64,000 nucleotides of DNA from NCBI GenBank assembly GCA_022316685.1, contig JAKJHU010000613.1, forward strand, positions 1-64,000, given 5' to 3'. Both the position numbers and the translations under genes were made by a program. The notes under the pieces are model-generated. The model saw only the letters and a program-made list of their open reading frames with translations, did no database searches and was not told the DNA's origin. The first letter of the stretch is position 1, and every line of letters starts with the position of its first letter. Below, piece by piece: positions 36,236 through 48,202 of this stretch. The DNA comes from Progne subis subis. Taxonomy: Eukaryota > Chordata > Aves > Passeriformes > Hirundinidae.

Positions 36236-38658
36236 CACATGGGGGCATGGCACAAATAAAACATTCCCCCTATCCTCCCCAAAAAACACTAAAATCTCAA
36301 CCAGCCATCACACCCCCCCCAACAAAAAAAAAATAAAAAAAAAAAAAATTCCAAAACACAAAGCCATAACCCAACCACTTCCACCCTGTCCTCCTGCACC
36401 TTCCCAGGGACCACAACCCCATGGGAATGCCCCCGGATCGGGACAAAAAGCTGCTCCCCTGCAGGCACTTGGAACACCCACCTGCGGCCCGGCCCTGGCA
36501 CACGGCTCCCGGCAGCTGCCCCGCTGGCGCAGGCGGGGCTTTGGAGCAGGGAGGCTCTGCGGGACCCCCCGGGCTCTGCCCCCTCCCAGTCCGTGCCCGC
36601 CCCGGGGCTGACCTTCAGCTCGGGCTCTCTCGCTGTGCCCAGCTCCTGCACAGTCCCCGCTCTCAGTTCCTTGGTCCCCTGGGCTCTCCACTGGGCCTCA
36701 GAGAACACCCAGCAACGGAACCTTGCTGTGAAAAGGAACCATTTTGGTGTTCCCTAGCCAAGCCAGAACTGAAACTTTGCTCCTTTTGCCTCTCTGCAGA
36801 GACTGCCGGGGCATTTTCTGCACAGAGTTCCAGCCTCCAGCTTTTGCTGAAGGCTCTCTCTGCAAATGTCACGCTGCCAGGACCCTGTCCTTGCTGTCAC
36901 CTGCTGTGGCTGGGCATGAACAGAGCTCCTGCACTTGCGTTTCCAGCTGCTGTGCAACCAAAGCTGAGGCATCTGGAGCTGCCTGAATGCAACAACTGGA
37001 ATATGAGCCTCTGTCGAGGGGGAAATCTCCCCCTCCTGTGCCAGCCCGTGGCAATGCTGCCATTCTCTGCTGCTGCTGGGGCACTCGGGGCTCCGGCTGA
37101 GCAGGAAAGGTGACCCTGAGCAAGGAGCTTTCCTTGGCTGCAGCAAAGCCTTGGCACACAAAGACCTTCCTGGAGCTGTGCCCTGGGCCAGGAGGGATTG
37201 TGCCACCAGAGCTGAGCCTAAATTTCTTCTTGCAAGCAGCTTTAGGACACAGAACATGGAGAAGGCAGAGCTGACTCTCAGCTGTCTGCTGTCCTCCAGA
37301 AGGATCCTGTGTGTGGAGCAGCCTGGGAATAGGGTTTATGTGTGGGGGGAGGAGAATTCAGAGCCCTTTTCTCCCCTGTGGGCTGAGGGTTAGCATTTCC
37401 GATGGCCCTGCAACTGCCAAAGGGGCCTTTTCACTCAACTAAGAACAGTTCTGCTGAAATCCTGTCCTAAACCTGCTTTTACTGCAAATGTGCCCAATGA
37501 ATCCTCATTTTTTGCAGCCACAGGTCTTTCATACCTGCTGGTGTGAGAACTGAGGGATGGAACAGCTCTGCTTGGGAGAAGTTCTTTTTATTGATTTTTT
37601 TTTGTCTTTCTTTTTTGCGTGTTTTTTTGTCTGGGTCTAGTTCTTTGTTTTGGTGGGTTGTGGTTTTATTTGTTTTTGGTGGGGAGTTTTCTGTGCTTTT
37701 TAATAGGGGGTAGGGATTTTTCTGTTTTGCCTTGGAGGTGTTTTTGCAGGTTTTTTGGGGTTTGGGCAGGGTTTTTTTTGGTTTTTTGGGGTTTTTTGTT
37801 TGTTTGTTTGTTTGTTTTCTTTTTTTTTTTTTTCCCCTTTTTTTTAATTAACTCCGCCTTGCAGCTCTGGGCAGAGCTCTGTAACTCTATGTGACACTTG
37901 CCTGTGGCACTGGAGGCGGCCAGGGGGACCTTCCCCGAGCTGTGTGCACAGCAATGCACATCAGCCCAGGCCGGGGGTGCTCAGTGCCCGCTCAGTTTTG
38001 CTGTCTGGCTGTGGCTCTGGACGCTTCCCTTGGAGCGTCTCCAGGCAGGGAACGTTGGAGCTGTCCCCACCGTGGTGTCACAGAGAGGGGAACGCTGGGG
38101 CTGTCCCGCTCCTGCCCCAGCCCCAAGAGCTCTGCCAGCGCCTGGAGGAGACACAAAGGCTGAGCCCAAGGGTGAGAACTGCAGAAGGGGCTGAGCTGGG
38201 AGGGAGGCAGCGGGATCATGGAGTGCAGGCCCTGGCCCTGCACAGACAGACCAACAGTGGCAGCCTGGGCATTCCCGGGAGCGGTGTCCAAAGGCTCCTG
38301 GAGCTGCAGCAGCCTCAGAGCTGTGACCATTGCAGTGGCCACAGACCTCTGGGGAAAGGTCCTGGCCCTGGCTTGGGGCTGGGCCAGAGCCCAGGGAGCA
38401 AATCAACTTGCAGCTGCTGCCCCAGAGCAGGGAAGAGCAGGAATTGCTGCCTGGGAGAGACTCTTGCCAAGGGCCTGCAGCGCCAGGACACAGGCCATGG
38501 CTGGATGCTGCTTGGGGCCAGGGTGAGCTGGGATGTGGGGATGGACTTGTTCCCTGGGAGGGCGGTGGGGCCCTGGCACAGAGTGGGAGGAAAAGCTGCG
38601 GCTGCCCTGGAATGGCTGGAAGTGTGCAAGGGCTGGTTGGAGGGGACTTCCTGCCCAG
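36236..38658. other. Intergenic, low-complexity stretches, no gene recognised
   Basis: A-rich tract at 36320-36350. T-rich with TTTG tetramers at 37575-37850. GC-rich parts at 36400-37100 and 37900-38640 have open frames on both strands but no recognisable domain. A CR1-like scrap (minus) lies at about 38215-38350. Confidence 0.45.
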
Positions 38659-38660
38659 AT

Positions 38661-38735
38661 GGGATGGGATGGGATGGGATGGGATGGGATGGGATGGGAT
38701 GGGATGGGATGGGATGGGATGGGATGGGATGGGAT
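38661..38735 (+). repeat. (GGGAT) microsatellite, 15 units
   Basis: Fifteen perfect GGGAT pentamers. This is not the TTAGGG telomere repeat. Open frames across it read as DGMGW-type repeats and are not genes. Confidence 0.95.
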
Positions 38736-39025
38736 GAGCAGTGTAATGTGGGGTGTATTTGCAGTGTGGGGTGGTAGGAAAGTTGGGAGGGGTATGGATT
38801 GCAGTGGGGGATGAGGTGGTTTGGGCTCTTGGAGTAGGGGAGTAGAGAGAGGGAAATCAAGAAGCAGTTTTTAAAGGCTTCTGGTGCTTTTAGGAATTTT
38901 GGGGCCTGGAAGTGTCTTGTGGGAGGTTGCCTTGAAATTGAGAAGGCTGAGTTTAAGGTGCTGTGCTGTGCAGGGCTGAGGTGCAGGGGCAGTGATTTTG
39001 GGAGGGTAAGGGCACCTGCTCCCAA

Positions 39026-39093
39026 GAAAGAAAGAAAGAAATGAGAGAGAAAGAAGGAAAGGAGGAAGGAAAAAGGAGGGAAGGAAGGAAGGA
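39026..39093 (+). repeat. GA-rich microsatellite at the ERV A edge
   Basis: AAAG and GGAA tetramer runs directly before the 3' LTR of ERV A. The outer end of that LTR is eroded here, so the repeat may have replaced the terminal bases and the target duplication. Confidence 0.85.
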
Positions 39094-39936
39094 TTTTAAA
39101 TTAAGCTCTATATGTCTAATTTAATAAGCAGCAAAGTTGAATTTAGCAGCAATGCAATTTTATTTAAGTAGGGTTTTATAATCAAGCATATACAAAAATT
39201 TGGCAGTGATTAATTAAAGATAAGTACTGTTTGGATAAAGCATAAGCAAAACTGACCGGGGCACCGAGGGGGGGCTTCTCACCCTACCTCACATACAAAA
39301 CAAAGCAGTCTAACTTAAACTTACATAATTTATGCTAATACATATTCATTAATATTTCCCGTGAATGTTTTCCTATTTTCAATTCTTAAAATCAACATCG
39401 CTATACTACATAGCTCATGCTCCACTTGTTGTTAGGGGGTCTTCTTGGCTTTTTAGTGGTCTTCTTCAGATGAAGTTTCATCATCTTCCTTGCATCCTAT
39501 GAATAGTCTTACTGGTTGCACATGTGCTCTAAGTTTTGTGTTATACATAACTAAGCATTATGTGCCAGAAAGTAATTATTTCATGGATCAAACCACCACC
39601 CAAACTCCCTACCTTGGAACAGTCCCAGCTTTGTCCATCTCAAGGCCAGTTCTATCTTAAGACACCCTGTATCCCATCACATCGGCAAATGGCCCATCTC
39701 CCTACCTTGGAGTCGTCCCAGCTTTGGCCCATCCAGCTTTGAGATTCTTGCTTATCTCAAACTACATCCTGTATATTATTTTTCTCATGTAGCATCTGCC
39801 AAGGGGCCCACCTGCTCTGTAACACTAATCACATCTACTTTTTCCTTTATTGGTTTATAACAACCATTTTCAAAAATATATATTATTAAAATATTGATAC
39901 AATTACAATTAGCATGAATCATTTTCATTTATTACA
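39094..39936 (-). repeat. ERV A 3' LTR
   Basis: Colinear with 48203-49048. Its inner end (TGTAATAAATG on the minus strand) is at 39936 beside the polypurine tract. The outer end is unclear because it runs into a GA-rich repeat. Confidence 0.85.
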
Positions 39937-39957
39937 ATTTCCCCCATTTCTCTTTTT
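39937..39957 (-). other. ERV A polypurine tract
   Basis: On the minus strand, AAAAAGAGAAATGGGGGAAAT ends exactly at the U3 start of the 3' LTR. Such tracts prime plus-strand DNA synthesis. Confidence 0.85.
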
Positions 39958-39995
39958 AATCATATTGATTCATGCTTTTTAATTAAAACTGAATC

Positions 39996-42242
39996 TCAAT
40001 TTCTTCTATATTCCCAATAATGCAGGTTTCTACACTCTCTCCTTTCAGCCTCTAATTTTTCTAACATCTCCCATGCTGCATAAAACTTTTCACATTCCTT
40101 CTCAAATTTGGTTGACATCTCTTGTGCTAGAGTAGTCTCTTTATGTTCAGTCAACATCTCTTCAAGTCCCTTCTTTTGAGTGCAAATATATCTAGCTTTT
40201 AATACCATCAAAGAATCTGGTTTCCTTTTTGCTGCCAATTCTGGATCAATGGGCATTGCTGTAATTTGCATTCCTTGTATCACTGGGTGGATTAGTCTAA
40301 TAAGACATGGAATCATGCATGGTAAGAATAACAATCCTAATCCAGAACATAACAGCATAAATCCCACCTTCTTCCACCAGGCTCCTCCAAAGAGGTTATC
40401 CCACCAATCCATTTTTAGAATAGAATTCCCCTTTTGAACAGGTACGTGTGCCACCCTTTTAATTTCTCCAGCAAGTTTTTGATGGCTTCCCCATGATCAT
40501 CTCTCTCCACACAGCACTCAGATTCCTTAAATCTTCCTCAAACTCCCCCTTCTTCAGCCAACAGATAATCTGGGGCAGTTCTGGTTAGATATCCAAATGC
40601 TCACATTTGTGAATGCTGCTTGGCCAGTAACTTCAGGGCATCAGAAGTATGGTTTGATACAATCTCCACTACTGCCTGGAGTCTTATCAACCAATTCAAT
40701 AGATAAATTGGGGTCCTATATCCCCAAGATCCACCCTCAGCCCAAGTTGCTGGGTCATAATATGCTATGATTCTTTCTGCAGGCCATTTGTCTTCCCCTC
40801 ATTCCTGGTTTCCCCTTGCCTTTGGGAAGCTGAGGTTTAAATCTCTTTTATTCCTTTCTAGAGCCTCATCAAGTGGTGTTCCCAGCCTATTGCTCCTAGA
40901 CCTTGGTTTGACGAAGAAGGAGGGTCATATAACTCCTAAGGTACAGGTTCCCTCCCACTTTTGAGGTAATTCACTCTATATTCATTGCCATCAAATGCAA
41001 TATATTCCATCAGGGGCTTTCCATTTACTCTCTGTTCTTTCTGGTTGTTCCCAGTAGGATTTTAGGTCTTTGGATTGGTAGGGGTTAGCTCCAGGACTTT
41101 TATGCCAGCAAAAAGCAGTTTGATTATTCCACTCACAATTCATTTCCTTTGTTATTCCCTAATACCCAGTAAAAGTTTTTGGTCACCAGGTCTTAGTTTT
41201 ATTATCTGAATTAACTACTAAAGTAGATATACAAGGAGTATATCCTACTACTTCATTATATTTCCTTCCTTCTCAAGTTACACAGACTGTTCCAATTACT
41301 TGATGACTCAAAATCCATCCTTGAGGTAGATTTAATGTCTTGGAAATTTGAGTGTGATTCCATTTGAAAAACTGTTCTGGAGCTAGACTCTCACCTCTCC
41401 ACAGCCATCTTTCAGCCATTCTAAGTCCCCCACAGATCCAGCATTTGGATAATCCGAATTCCGTAGCAATTTTACAAAAAGGTTCTTAGTTGAGGTTGGT
41501 AAATCCCAGTCGCTATACTGCTGTTTAATTGTTCATACAGCTTATCTAGTTCCTTTAATTCTTTCCCTATGGTTTTTTTACATCTTTCATTAGTTTCTTT
41601 TAGTTTTTCTTCTTTTTTTTTTTTTTTTTTCCTTAGTGCTGTACCTCCTATACCTATACTTGGATCATTTCCAGTCTCATCTTTCTCAAAACAAAAAAAA
41701 AGTTTTCATATTGAGGACAAATTTCATCACTGTAAGGATAAGGAGTTGGTCCATTAAATCCTAAATTTTTCCCTACCCAATCCATTTTTCTATTTTTAAC
41801 ATAAACATCTATAAAATTGCTGCGACCATAGCAGGCAGCATTAACATATGGATATGCCACAAACACAAATTCCATCTTGTCCTTGACCCACATGGAGTGA
41901 TGGCATTTATTACAGGGATCAACATTATTGGGACTTTGGTTTTGCATCGATTGTTCTCTCATTGCTGGCTCTTGTGCTGCTTGTTTTATTATTGTTTGTT
42001 CCTGCATTGCTCATTCCCTTCTCTCATGGACTCTGTCCAGAGTGGCTCCATAGTTTTGGCCAGTTGCCAAGGGCATCACGACAAACAGTGAAAATAATCC
42101 TCAGGAGTTTTGACTTTCTACCATCCTCAAGGCCCTTTGGGTTGCAGCCAAGGGCCAAGATGTCAGGATTCTTGTCAGCAAAGTTTATATCCTGGGATCG
42201 AGTCACTGGTGCATTTGGTCTCAGTGGTACCCTTGGCCTCAT
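39996..42242 (-). pseudogene. ERV A envelope, broken
   Basis: The coding sense starts near 42242 (MRPRVPLRP). A surface-subunit frame with several Cys (42007-41654) follows after a frame change. Farther on, the transmembrane subunit shows a C-x6-CC type motif region, in which the first Cys codon is a TGA at 40538-40540. A membrane-spanning stretch (VGFMLLCSGLGLLFLP) and a charged cytoplasmic tail with YICTQ and helix-forming residues end at 39996. In this family the protein mediates receptor binding and fusion; here several stops between 41650 and 40460 prevent a full product. The C-x6-CC arrangement indicates gamma-type env. Confidence 0.75.
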
Positions 42243-42319
42243 GTTTGTTTCAGGGATGGCACAGATTACTCACAGTTCTCACAGCACTGCCCTCTCCCTT
42301 GCCCTCTCTTTCTCTCTGG

Positions 42320-43097
42320 GTTAGTCAGCTACTTCTTCTTTTAGACTAAACCAGCAAAGCTCTGGAGATGTGCCAACCACGATAAGATTTGCTTTTTCAC
42401 TACTTCAATTAACAACCTGATTTGTCGGTAGCTTTTTGCTCCAAAGTTGGGGATTATTAAGTCTTCGTCACCACCAATAGGCACATTCGCAATGTCAATT
42501 CACGTAAGAAATGTGTCTATAGCGTGGCACACAAATTCCTTCTCCACAGCAACTGTTAATGATGATACACTGGTCTATAATATTATGAATCATTTGCTCT
42601 CTCACCTGCTCAAAAGCTAATATAGTAAAAACTCATTGGTCTAAATTTTCTATTATTTGGACCATTGCATAAAAGGTTCCATCTTCATATCTCAAAGGTG
42701 TTCCAAAAAAATCACTGGAAAAGCTTTTTAAAGTTAACTGTTCATGGACACCATCTAAGCAAGTTAAACAAATCAATTCTCTCTCTCTTTCTTCTGCTCT
42801 TGTTACTCTCCACCGCAAATTAAGGCAAAGCGCACAAATAACACAAACCCATGGGCGACACTCTAAGCCATGCTTAGTACACTCCCAGTGTGTTACTTGT
42901 TCTTGGACTCTTTTAGTAACAGGTGTTTCCAGTCTCTTTTTCTGGAATTGCAGTTCCTCCTTGAAATCTGTTAGTGTTAGTCACTGAGGGCCTCTTAAAA
43001 GATTTTCAATCAGTTCAGGCTATTCCCATTGATCGAGGAAGTGTCTAATCCCTTCCCACTGGCATTGTTCTGCCTCCAAACTAAATGGAGTTGCCAT
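42320..43097 (-). pseudogene. Unassigned Cys-rich frame between RNase H and env
   Basis: Opens with ATG at 43095-43097 and has in-frame stops at 43020-43022 (TAG), 42981-42983 (TGA) and 42633-42635 (TGA). The part 42980-42636 is continuous (115 codons). It contains C-x2-H-x3-C-x4-C-x2-C-x2-C (around CTKHGLEC..CVICALC) and, 27 residues later, a C-x2-C pair, which looks like a metal-binding fold. After the third stop the same frame still reads sensibly (EQVREQMIHNIIDQC) for about 45 codons. It is neither integrase nor envelope by motif. It may be an accessory gene of this lineage; the function is unknown. Confidence 0.5.
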
Positions 43098-43325
43098 GTC
43101 AACAGCCAATCCAGAATGCCTAATTTTTCTAATAAATTAAAGTTAGTTGCAATTACAAAACACAAACATTTAATTGTTAACTATCAAATGAGTTTTATAA
43201 CCTAACAGGTTAAGCAAGACAATTTATCTTTTTCTGTTGTTTCTGGGTATCCTACTATATCCACATCTTACTTTCATTATCCTTTGTTGTTCTTGCCTTT
43301 TTCTGCCGTTTGAACTGTGGTTTTG

Positions 43326-43615
43326 TCACAGAGAATTCATTGTCCCTCTTTTAAAGTTGCTCCTAGGTTTTTCATGGCTTCTACTTCTGTTAAAGAAAAG
43401 TGTGGTACTTGATTTTTGTCTTCCTGCTTCCTGAAAAGTCATAATTACATTGCTGTTTTCCCTCAGGGCAGCTTTCTTCGCTTTATCATCAGCTAAATCG
43501 TTCCTTTTTGTTTTAATGTTTCTCCCCCTCTGGTGGCCTTTCACATGAACCACTGCTATCTTTTTTGGACTCTTCAAAGCTTTAAGAATTTGAATTATCA
43601 ATCCTTAGTGCACTA

Positions 43616-43662
<47 letters not shown>

Positions 43663-44001
43663 TGTTTATAAGTCCCCTTTCTTTCCAAATTTTTCTAAAT
43701 GTATGCACTACCCCAAAGGCATATTTTGAGTCGGTGTATACGGTCCCTTCTCGATCCTTTAATAACAGCAATGCACGGAATAATGTATAGAGTTCACAGG
43801 CTTGTGCTGACCAGGACGGGCTAAGGGGACCAGATTCTTTACTTCCAGTTTTTCTCCATGAATTATGGCATATCCAGATTTCCTTCTTCCATCTACCACT
43901 TGGGATGTCCCATCTATAAATAATTTTTCTCCTCTTTTTAATTCTTGTTCTCTTAAATCTGGGTGGTTTTTTTTATTTTTAAATCTATGACCTCTGTGCA
44001 A
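43326..44001 (-). pseudogene. ERV A RNase H, broken
   Basis: Two fragments. The first shows LFIDGTSQVVDGRRKSGYAI (44001-43759) with the first catalytic Asp. The second shows VHVKGHQRG and NDLADDKAKKAA (43601-43326). A run of T on the plus strand (43620-43659) sits between them. After 43326 I expected integrase but see none. Confidence 0.75.
43620..43659. repeat. Poly-T run of about 40 inside ERV A RNase H
   Basis: About 39-40 T on the plus strand (A in coding sense) interrupt the RNase H region. There is no adjacent gene copy or poly-A signal, so a slippage expansion is more likely than a retroposed tail. Confidence 0.9.
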
Positions 44002-44410
44002 TCATGTATTAATTCTTCCCCTGGGTCTCCATAAAGGAATTGAGTGGGGCTTTGTATATTTGTCACTCTCAGCTCTAATTCTGGAGAGTCTATCAAGACA
44101 GCCTCATATTTTAATATTCTGCTATGTTAACCATGTTTTGGCCTCTTTAGCAAGGATTCCCCTAATATTATGGGGGTGTACACTTCCAGTGGTGCCCCAA
44201 AGGTTACTTTTCGGGCTTCTTCTACTAACACAGCAGTGACTACCAGAGCTTGCAGGCATGTTGGCCAACTCTTACTAATTGGATCCAATAATTTGGAATA
44301 ATATTCTACTGGCTTTTGGCTTCCCGCCTAATCTTGAGTCAATACTTCATAAGCCATTTGATCAACTGTATTAAGAAATTATTGAAAAGGCTTGTCCAAA
44401 TTGGGAAGAC

Positions 44411-45240
44411 TCAGTACAGGGGCTTGCAGCAGGGCTTCTTCAACTTGCTCAAATTTTCTTGATCCCTTTCATCCCATTTCAAGTGATTGGTAGTTAATTT
44501 CTCATATAGAAATTTTACTTTTCTACTAAACCCTACTTTCTCTTGCCTACAATAACCCAAAAGACCCCAAAACTGCTTTATTTCTCTTTTAGACTTTGGG
44601 GGTCCCATATTCAATATTCCTGGAACCCTTTCAGGGTCTAGCTTTTTCTTTTGCTTACTAATCCAATGACTTAAACACTGCATTTCTGACCCTACAAACT
44701 GCAATTTTGACTTTGATATCTTCAGCCCGTTTTCTCCCAGAAAATTTAGAAGCTTAATAGTACCCTTTCTAGCTTCCTCTTCAGTTTCTCCTGCTACTAA
44801 CAAATCATCTACATACTGTAGCAGCTTAATTCCTTTGGGTGACTCAATGGACTTGCAAAGATTTTCTAACGCCCTCCCAAAAAGATTTGGTGCCTCTGTA
44901 AAACCTTGTGGTAGCACCGTTCACCTTAATTGCTCTCTCCTACCTGTATCTGGGTCCTCCTACTCAAAGGCAATCCCTACTGCCCTCATCCAGAGGGCAA
45001 GTTCAAAAGGCATCCTTTAAATCCACGACACTGTACCAAATGTAATTAGGAGGGATCTGGCTTAGCTACTCCTGGACAGCGGGTAATGGTTCTTTGATTT
45101 ACCGCTCTGAGATCCTGCACTAGTCGGTAGCTACCATCAGGCTTCTTTACCGGCAGGATGGGGGTATGATGTGGTGACACACAGGACTCCAACACCCCCT
45201 GATGTACTCAATTCTCAACTACCGGTTTCAATCCCTTCTG
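44411..45240 (-). pseudogene. ERV A reverse transcriptase, broken
   Basis: The clearest part is 44917-44411: LPQGFTEAPNLFGRAL, the catalytic YVDD (LLQYVDDLLVAG, near 44806-44815) and the thumb region (GLLGYCRQ). Upstream (45240-44920) the fingers region is recognisable only across several frames. The LPQGF..SP-type and YVDD motifs fit gammaretroviral RT. Confidence 0.8.
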
Positions 45241-45419
45241 ACCTTCCAGTGATATCGGATATTGTTTTACTCAAATGGGGATTTCTGGGTTCTGTATTTC
45301 AATGCTAATGGGCTGAATGTTGAATTTTCCTTCTTCACCAGTATACCACACAGTGTCGCTAATCTCGAAATTATCTTCTTCAGTTAAATAATAGATTATA
45401 AATTTTCTTTCACAGGGTG

Positions 45420-45690
45420 TTATTTAAATCCTCAAGGCTATTATTAAGGCCCTTCCTAATAAATTATAATCAGCTTCTGGTATTAATAACAAATGATTCA
45501 GTCCAAAATTTTTTATCCCATTCAATCTGCACATTTTTAATTACAGGAACCTGAAAACCTTCTCCTTTAACCCCAATTACTGGGACACGTTCACGACTTA
45601 CTTCACATCCCTGTGGTAATTTTCTTAACTGTGGACCTAGTAGCTTCTGTGTCCACCAAAAATGTGATTTCTTACTTTTGAGGACCTATT
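45420..45690 (-). pseudogene. ERV A protease, broken
   Basis: A short FLVDTEAT motif (near 45645-45660) stands where an aspartic protease would have D-T-G. A frame change follows at once, then a frame with CEVSRERVPVIGVKG that ends in TGA. Weak, but position between nucleocapsid and RT supports it. Confidence 0.5.
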
Positions 45691-45730
45691 TTCAGTTTTA
45701 TCAAGGGCTCTTCTAGGTGTTCAGTCCTCA

Positions 45731-46046
45731 TTAAATAGAGCTCCTGACCCCCCTAGTCTTCTTGAAACATTTCCTCATCTTGCTGCCTCTTTCTACAGAA
45801 TTTTGTACATGTCCCTTTTTGTGGCAATAAAAACAAGTGGGTCCTGTACGCCTGGAGGCAGGACAAGAAGTTTGTAAGTGTCCTTTCTGGTGACAGGAAA
45901 AACACGTGGGTCTCATATCCCCAGAGGTGGGACCTGCCTTTTTCTGTTGTTTGTTCTTTCCTGAGCGCTTCTCTGTATTCATGGTTGTCTGTGTTTCCTT
46001 GACTGCTGCCATTAAATCTGTGGTTTTGTCTTTTGCCTCTCCTCAT
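45731..46046 (-). pseudogene. ERV A nucleocapsid with one good zinc knuckle
   Basis: Two CCHC boxes. CFSCHQKGHLQTSC is complete (C-x2-C-x4-H-x4-C). The second, CFYCHKKGHVQNSVE, lacks the last Cys. The knuckles bind the RNA genome in this family. A KKQT-rich basic stretch precedes them. Confidence 0.8.
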
Positions 46047-46232
46047 CTCTTCTCACATACGCTTTCTGTGCTTCTCTTAACAATTCCTGAAGCCCCCTAT
46101 CCTGCCAATTTTCTCAATTTTCCAGCTTCTTCCTGATGTGCCCCAGGCCTTAGCTGCACATTGTGTTTTCAAAAGGACCTGTCCTGCTGCAGTATCGGGG
46201 TCTACACCTGAATATAACTGCAAGGCTTTTCT

Positions 46233-46730
46233 TCATCTTTCTAACCAGTCTGCCAGGGGTTCATCCTTCCCTTGGTGCTCACTTAGAGCTTTCCTTATAT
46301 TCTGCCCCTTGGGCACTGCTTCCCGGATTCCTTGGATAATCATCCACCAGAGATCACTCCTATTCTGCCTGTGTCTTTCATTCTGATTATTCCAACCTGG
46401 ATCTTGCATAGGCCATTTCTGATCCCCCTGGTCTGGCTCCTGACATTCTCTATCCCAAACCCTCATTCCTGAATGTCTAATCATTTCTCTTTCTTGCATG
46501 GTAAACAAGATTCCTAAGATAGACTGCAGTTCCACCCAGGTGTATATATTTGGCCCCAAGAACTGATCTAATCTCTCTGCCACTCCAAGAGGATCCTCTA
46601 GCAGCCTGCCCATCTCCTTCTTAAACTCCCTGACATCCCCTGTGTTCAGGGGAACACTCACATCACCAATAGGTCTCTGTTCTGGGTTTGCCATTGGAAC
46701 TTTTCTAAGCGGGTGTAGTCCATCTTCCAT
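46233..46730 (-). pseudogene. ERV A capsid
   Basis: Shows VPLNTGDVREFKKEM and VAERLDQFLGPNIYTW, then the major homology region (QGIREAVPKGQNIRKAL) and ADWLER, where the frame stops at 46233. This is gammaretroviral capsid. It lies in a different frame from the matrix part upstream (frame change near 46710). Confidence 0.85.
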
Positions 46731-47188
46731 TTTTGCTTCCCCATCCCCATCATCACTTCTCCCTGTCCCCCACCTCTAGTTCTATGTGCTACTGGCCCCT
46801 CCTGAATAGGGGCTGTGTTTGCATTTACAGGAGGACCCTCGGGGGCTTGGGGTTGAACGGGCTGATTAGGTTGCCTATAAGGGGGTGGGAGGTGATCTAA
46901 CGGATCCTGGGGCTCGTGTCTGTCTTGTTTGGCTGCTTGCCCTCTAGTTTGTAAAGGATAGATTGGAAAATCCTTGATTCCTTGCCCTTCCAGAGACAAA
47001 TTCACCCTTTCCCCTGGGAAGCCACAGAGCAGCATATTCGCTTTCTTCCTGATTAAAAATTCATTTGAATTCACATACAAATTCAAAGCCTGGCAAATCC
47101 AACCTTCAAAGGATCTGGACTTTGGCCAATATAAATTATCTTTCCGGATCATTTCCTTTGTCCATTCAAACATACAATAATTAATCAT
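46658..47188 (-). pseudogene. ERV A gag, matrix and proline-rich part
   Basis: Starts with ATG at 47186-47188 (MINYCMFEW). About 100 residues of a matrix-like domain are followed by a proline-rich linker (PPPYRQPNQPVQPQAPEGPP). PPPY is a late-domain motif for budding through WW-domain ubiquitin ligases. The frame leaves the gag line near 46710 and ends at 46658. Confidence 0.75.
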
Positions 47189-48181
47189 TTTCTGCTTACT
47201 TTTTCCTCTTTGGATTCACATGCATTCCAGTATTGTAACATCATCCCCAGTGGACTGTCCTGAGGGATGCTCCCCTTCTGAGAACCCCCCTCACAGTTCC
47301 CAGGTATACCAGGCTCCTGTGAATTTCCTTCATAATAATTCACAGGAGCCTGGGTCTAAGGACTTACTTTTTCTCAGACCCGTTTTTGGTGGCAGCAAAC
47401 CAAGAAACCCCCGGTACCAGGAGAATCTTGGTCTCCTTCACTCCCTTTGTGGTTCAGTCCTCTCAGTTATTATTCTCGTTGCACTATCTTGTCTTTTGTT
47501 TGCCTCAGTGCCTAATTCCAATCTTTCTCCCAATCTGTCTTCCCTGACTATGTCCTTCTAGCCACTTCCCCCTGCAATCCCTCTTAGTCTACTACTAAAG
47601 TTAGCAACTAAAGTTAGCAGCTTTTCTTCTCAAAGAAAATTGAACTTGACTCAATTGCTCCCCTCCTTATTCACCTCACCCAGTGATCAGATCGCTCCCT
47701 TCTCCTCGAGGACCTTCCCCTGGGTTCTCGGGCAGGGACCCTCCCTGCCAGTCCCTCACAGGGAATCCTCACTCATTCTCTCTTTTCATCTTCCCTCCTT
47801 TCCCGGCTGGTCTCCTCACAGAGAGCAAAAAACGCGGTACTGGGAGGTTCACACTCGCTTCAGGGGTCTGGGCTACCAGTCCCCATTTTAGATATTCTAC
47901 ACACACACAAATATACAGCTGCCCACCTGCTCAACGCCGTGATACTTACACTGTCCATTTTCCCACACAGGTTATTGTGCACAAGAGGTTTTACAGGCAC
48001 CTTTACCTTCAGCTGGCACTCCAACAGGCGCTTTTGTACGTGCCTCCTATTGCTGGCATTCTTTTACTTACCGTTTTTGGAACTCCTTCTCCAAGAGATC
48101 CTGGTCTAAGCTCGGGACCACCTTAAAAGAGCTGGTGAGGAGCTCCTTCCTGAGACTAGCCATCCTTCCCCAGGCTGGATC
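47189..48181 (-). other. ERV A leader region
   Basis: About 1 kb between primer site and gag ATG, without credible genes. The equivalent leader in ERV C is 63033-64000, with clear similarity along its length. It would carry splice donor and packaging signals, which I cannot pinpoint. Confidence 0.6.
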
Positions 48182-48199
48182 TCCCGGGTTTTGGCACCA
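48182..48199 (-). other. ERV A primer binding site, Phe-tRNA type
   Basis: On the minus strand TGGTGCCAAAACCCGGGA, which differs at one position from the complement of the tRNA-Phe 3' end. It lies 3 bases (ATT) from the LTR end. Confidence 0.8.
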
Positions 48200-48202
48200 A
48201 AT

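Noticed and set aside
35491..36289. Frames of over 230 codons across the CpG-rich region
   Set aside because: Low-complexity Pro/Arg/Gly composition on both strands, as expected for such DNA.
38661..38735. Interstitial telomere repeat
   Set aside because: The unit is GGGAT, not TTAGGG.
38533..38814. Frame with DGMGW repeats
   Set aside because: It is the reading of a GGGAT microsatellite.
43620..43659. Processed pseudogene tail
   Set aside because: There is no adjacent gene-like sequence or target duplication. A slippage expansion inside the provirus explains it better.
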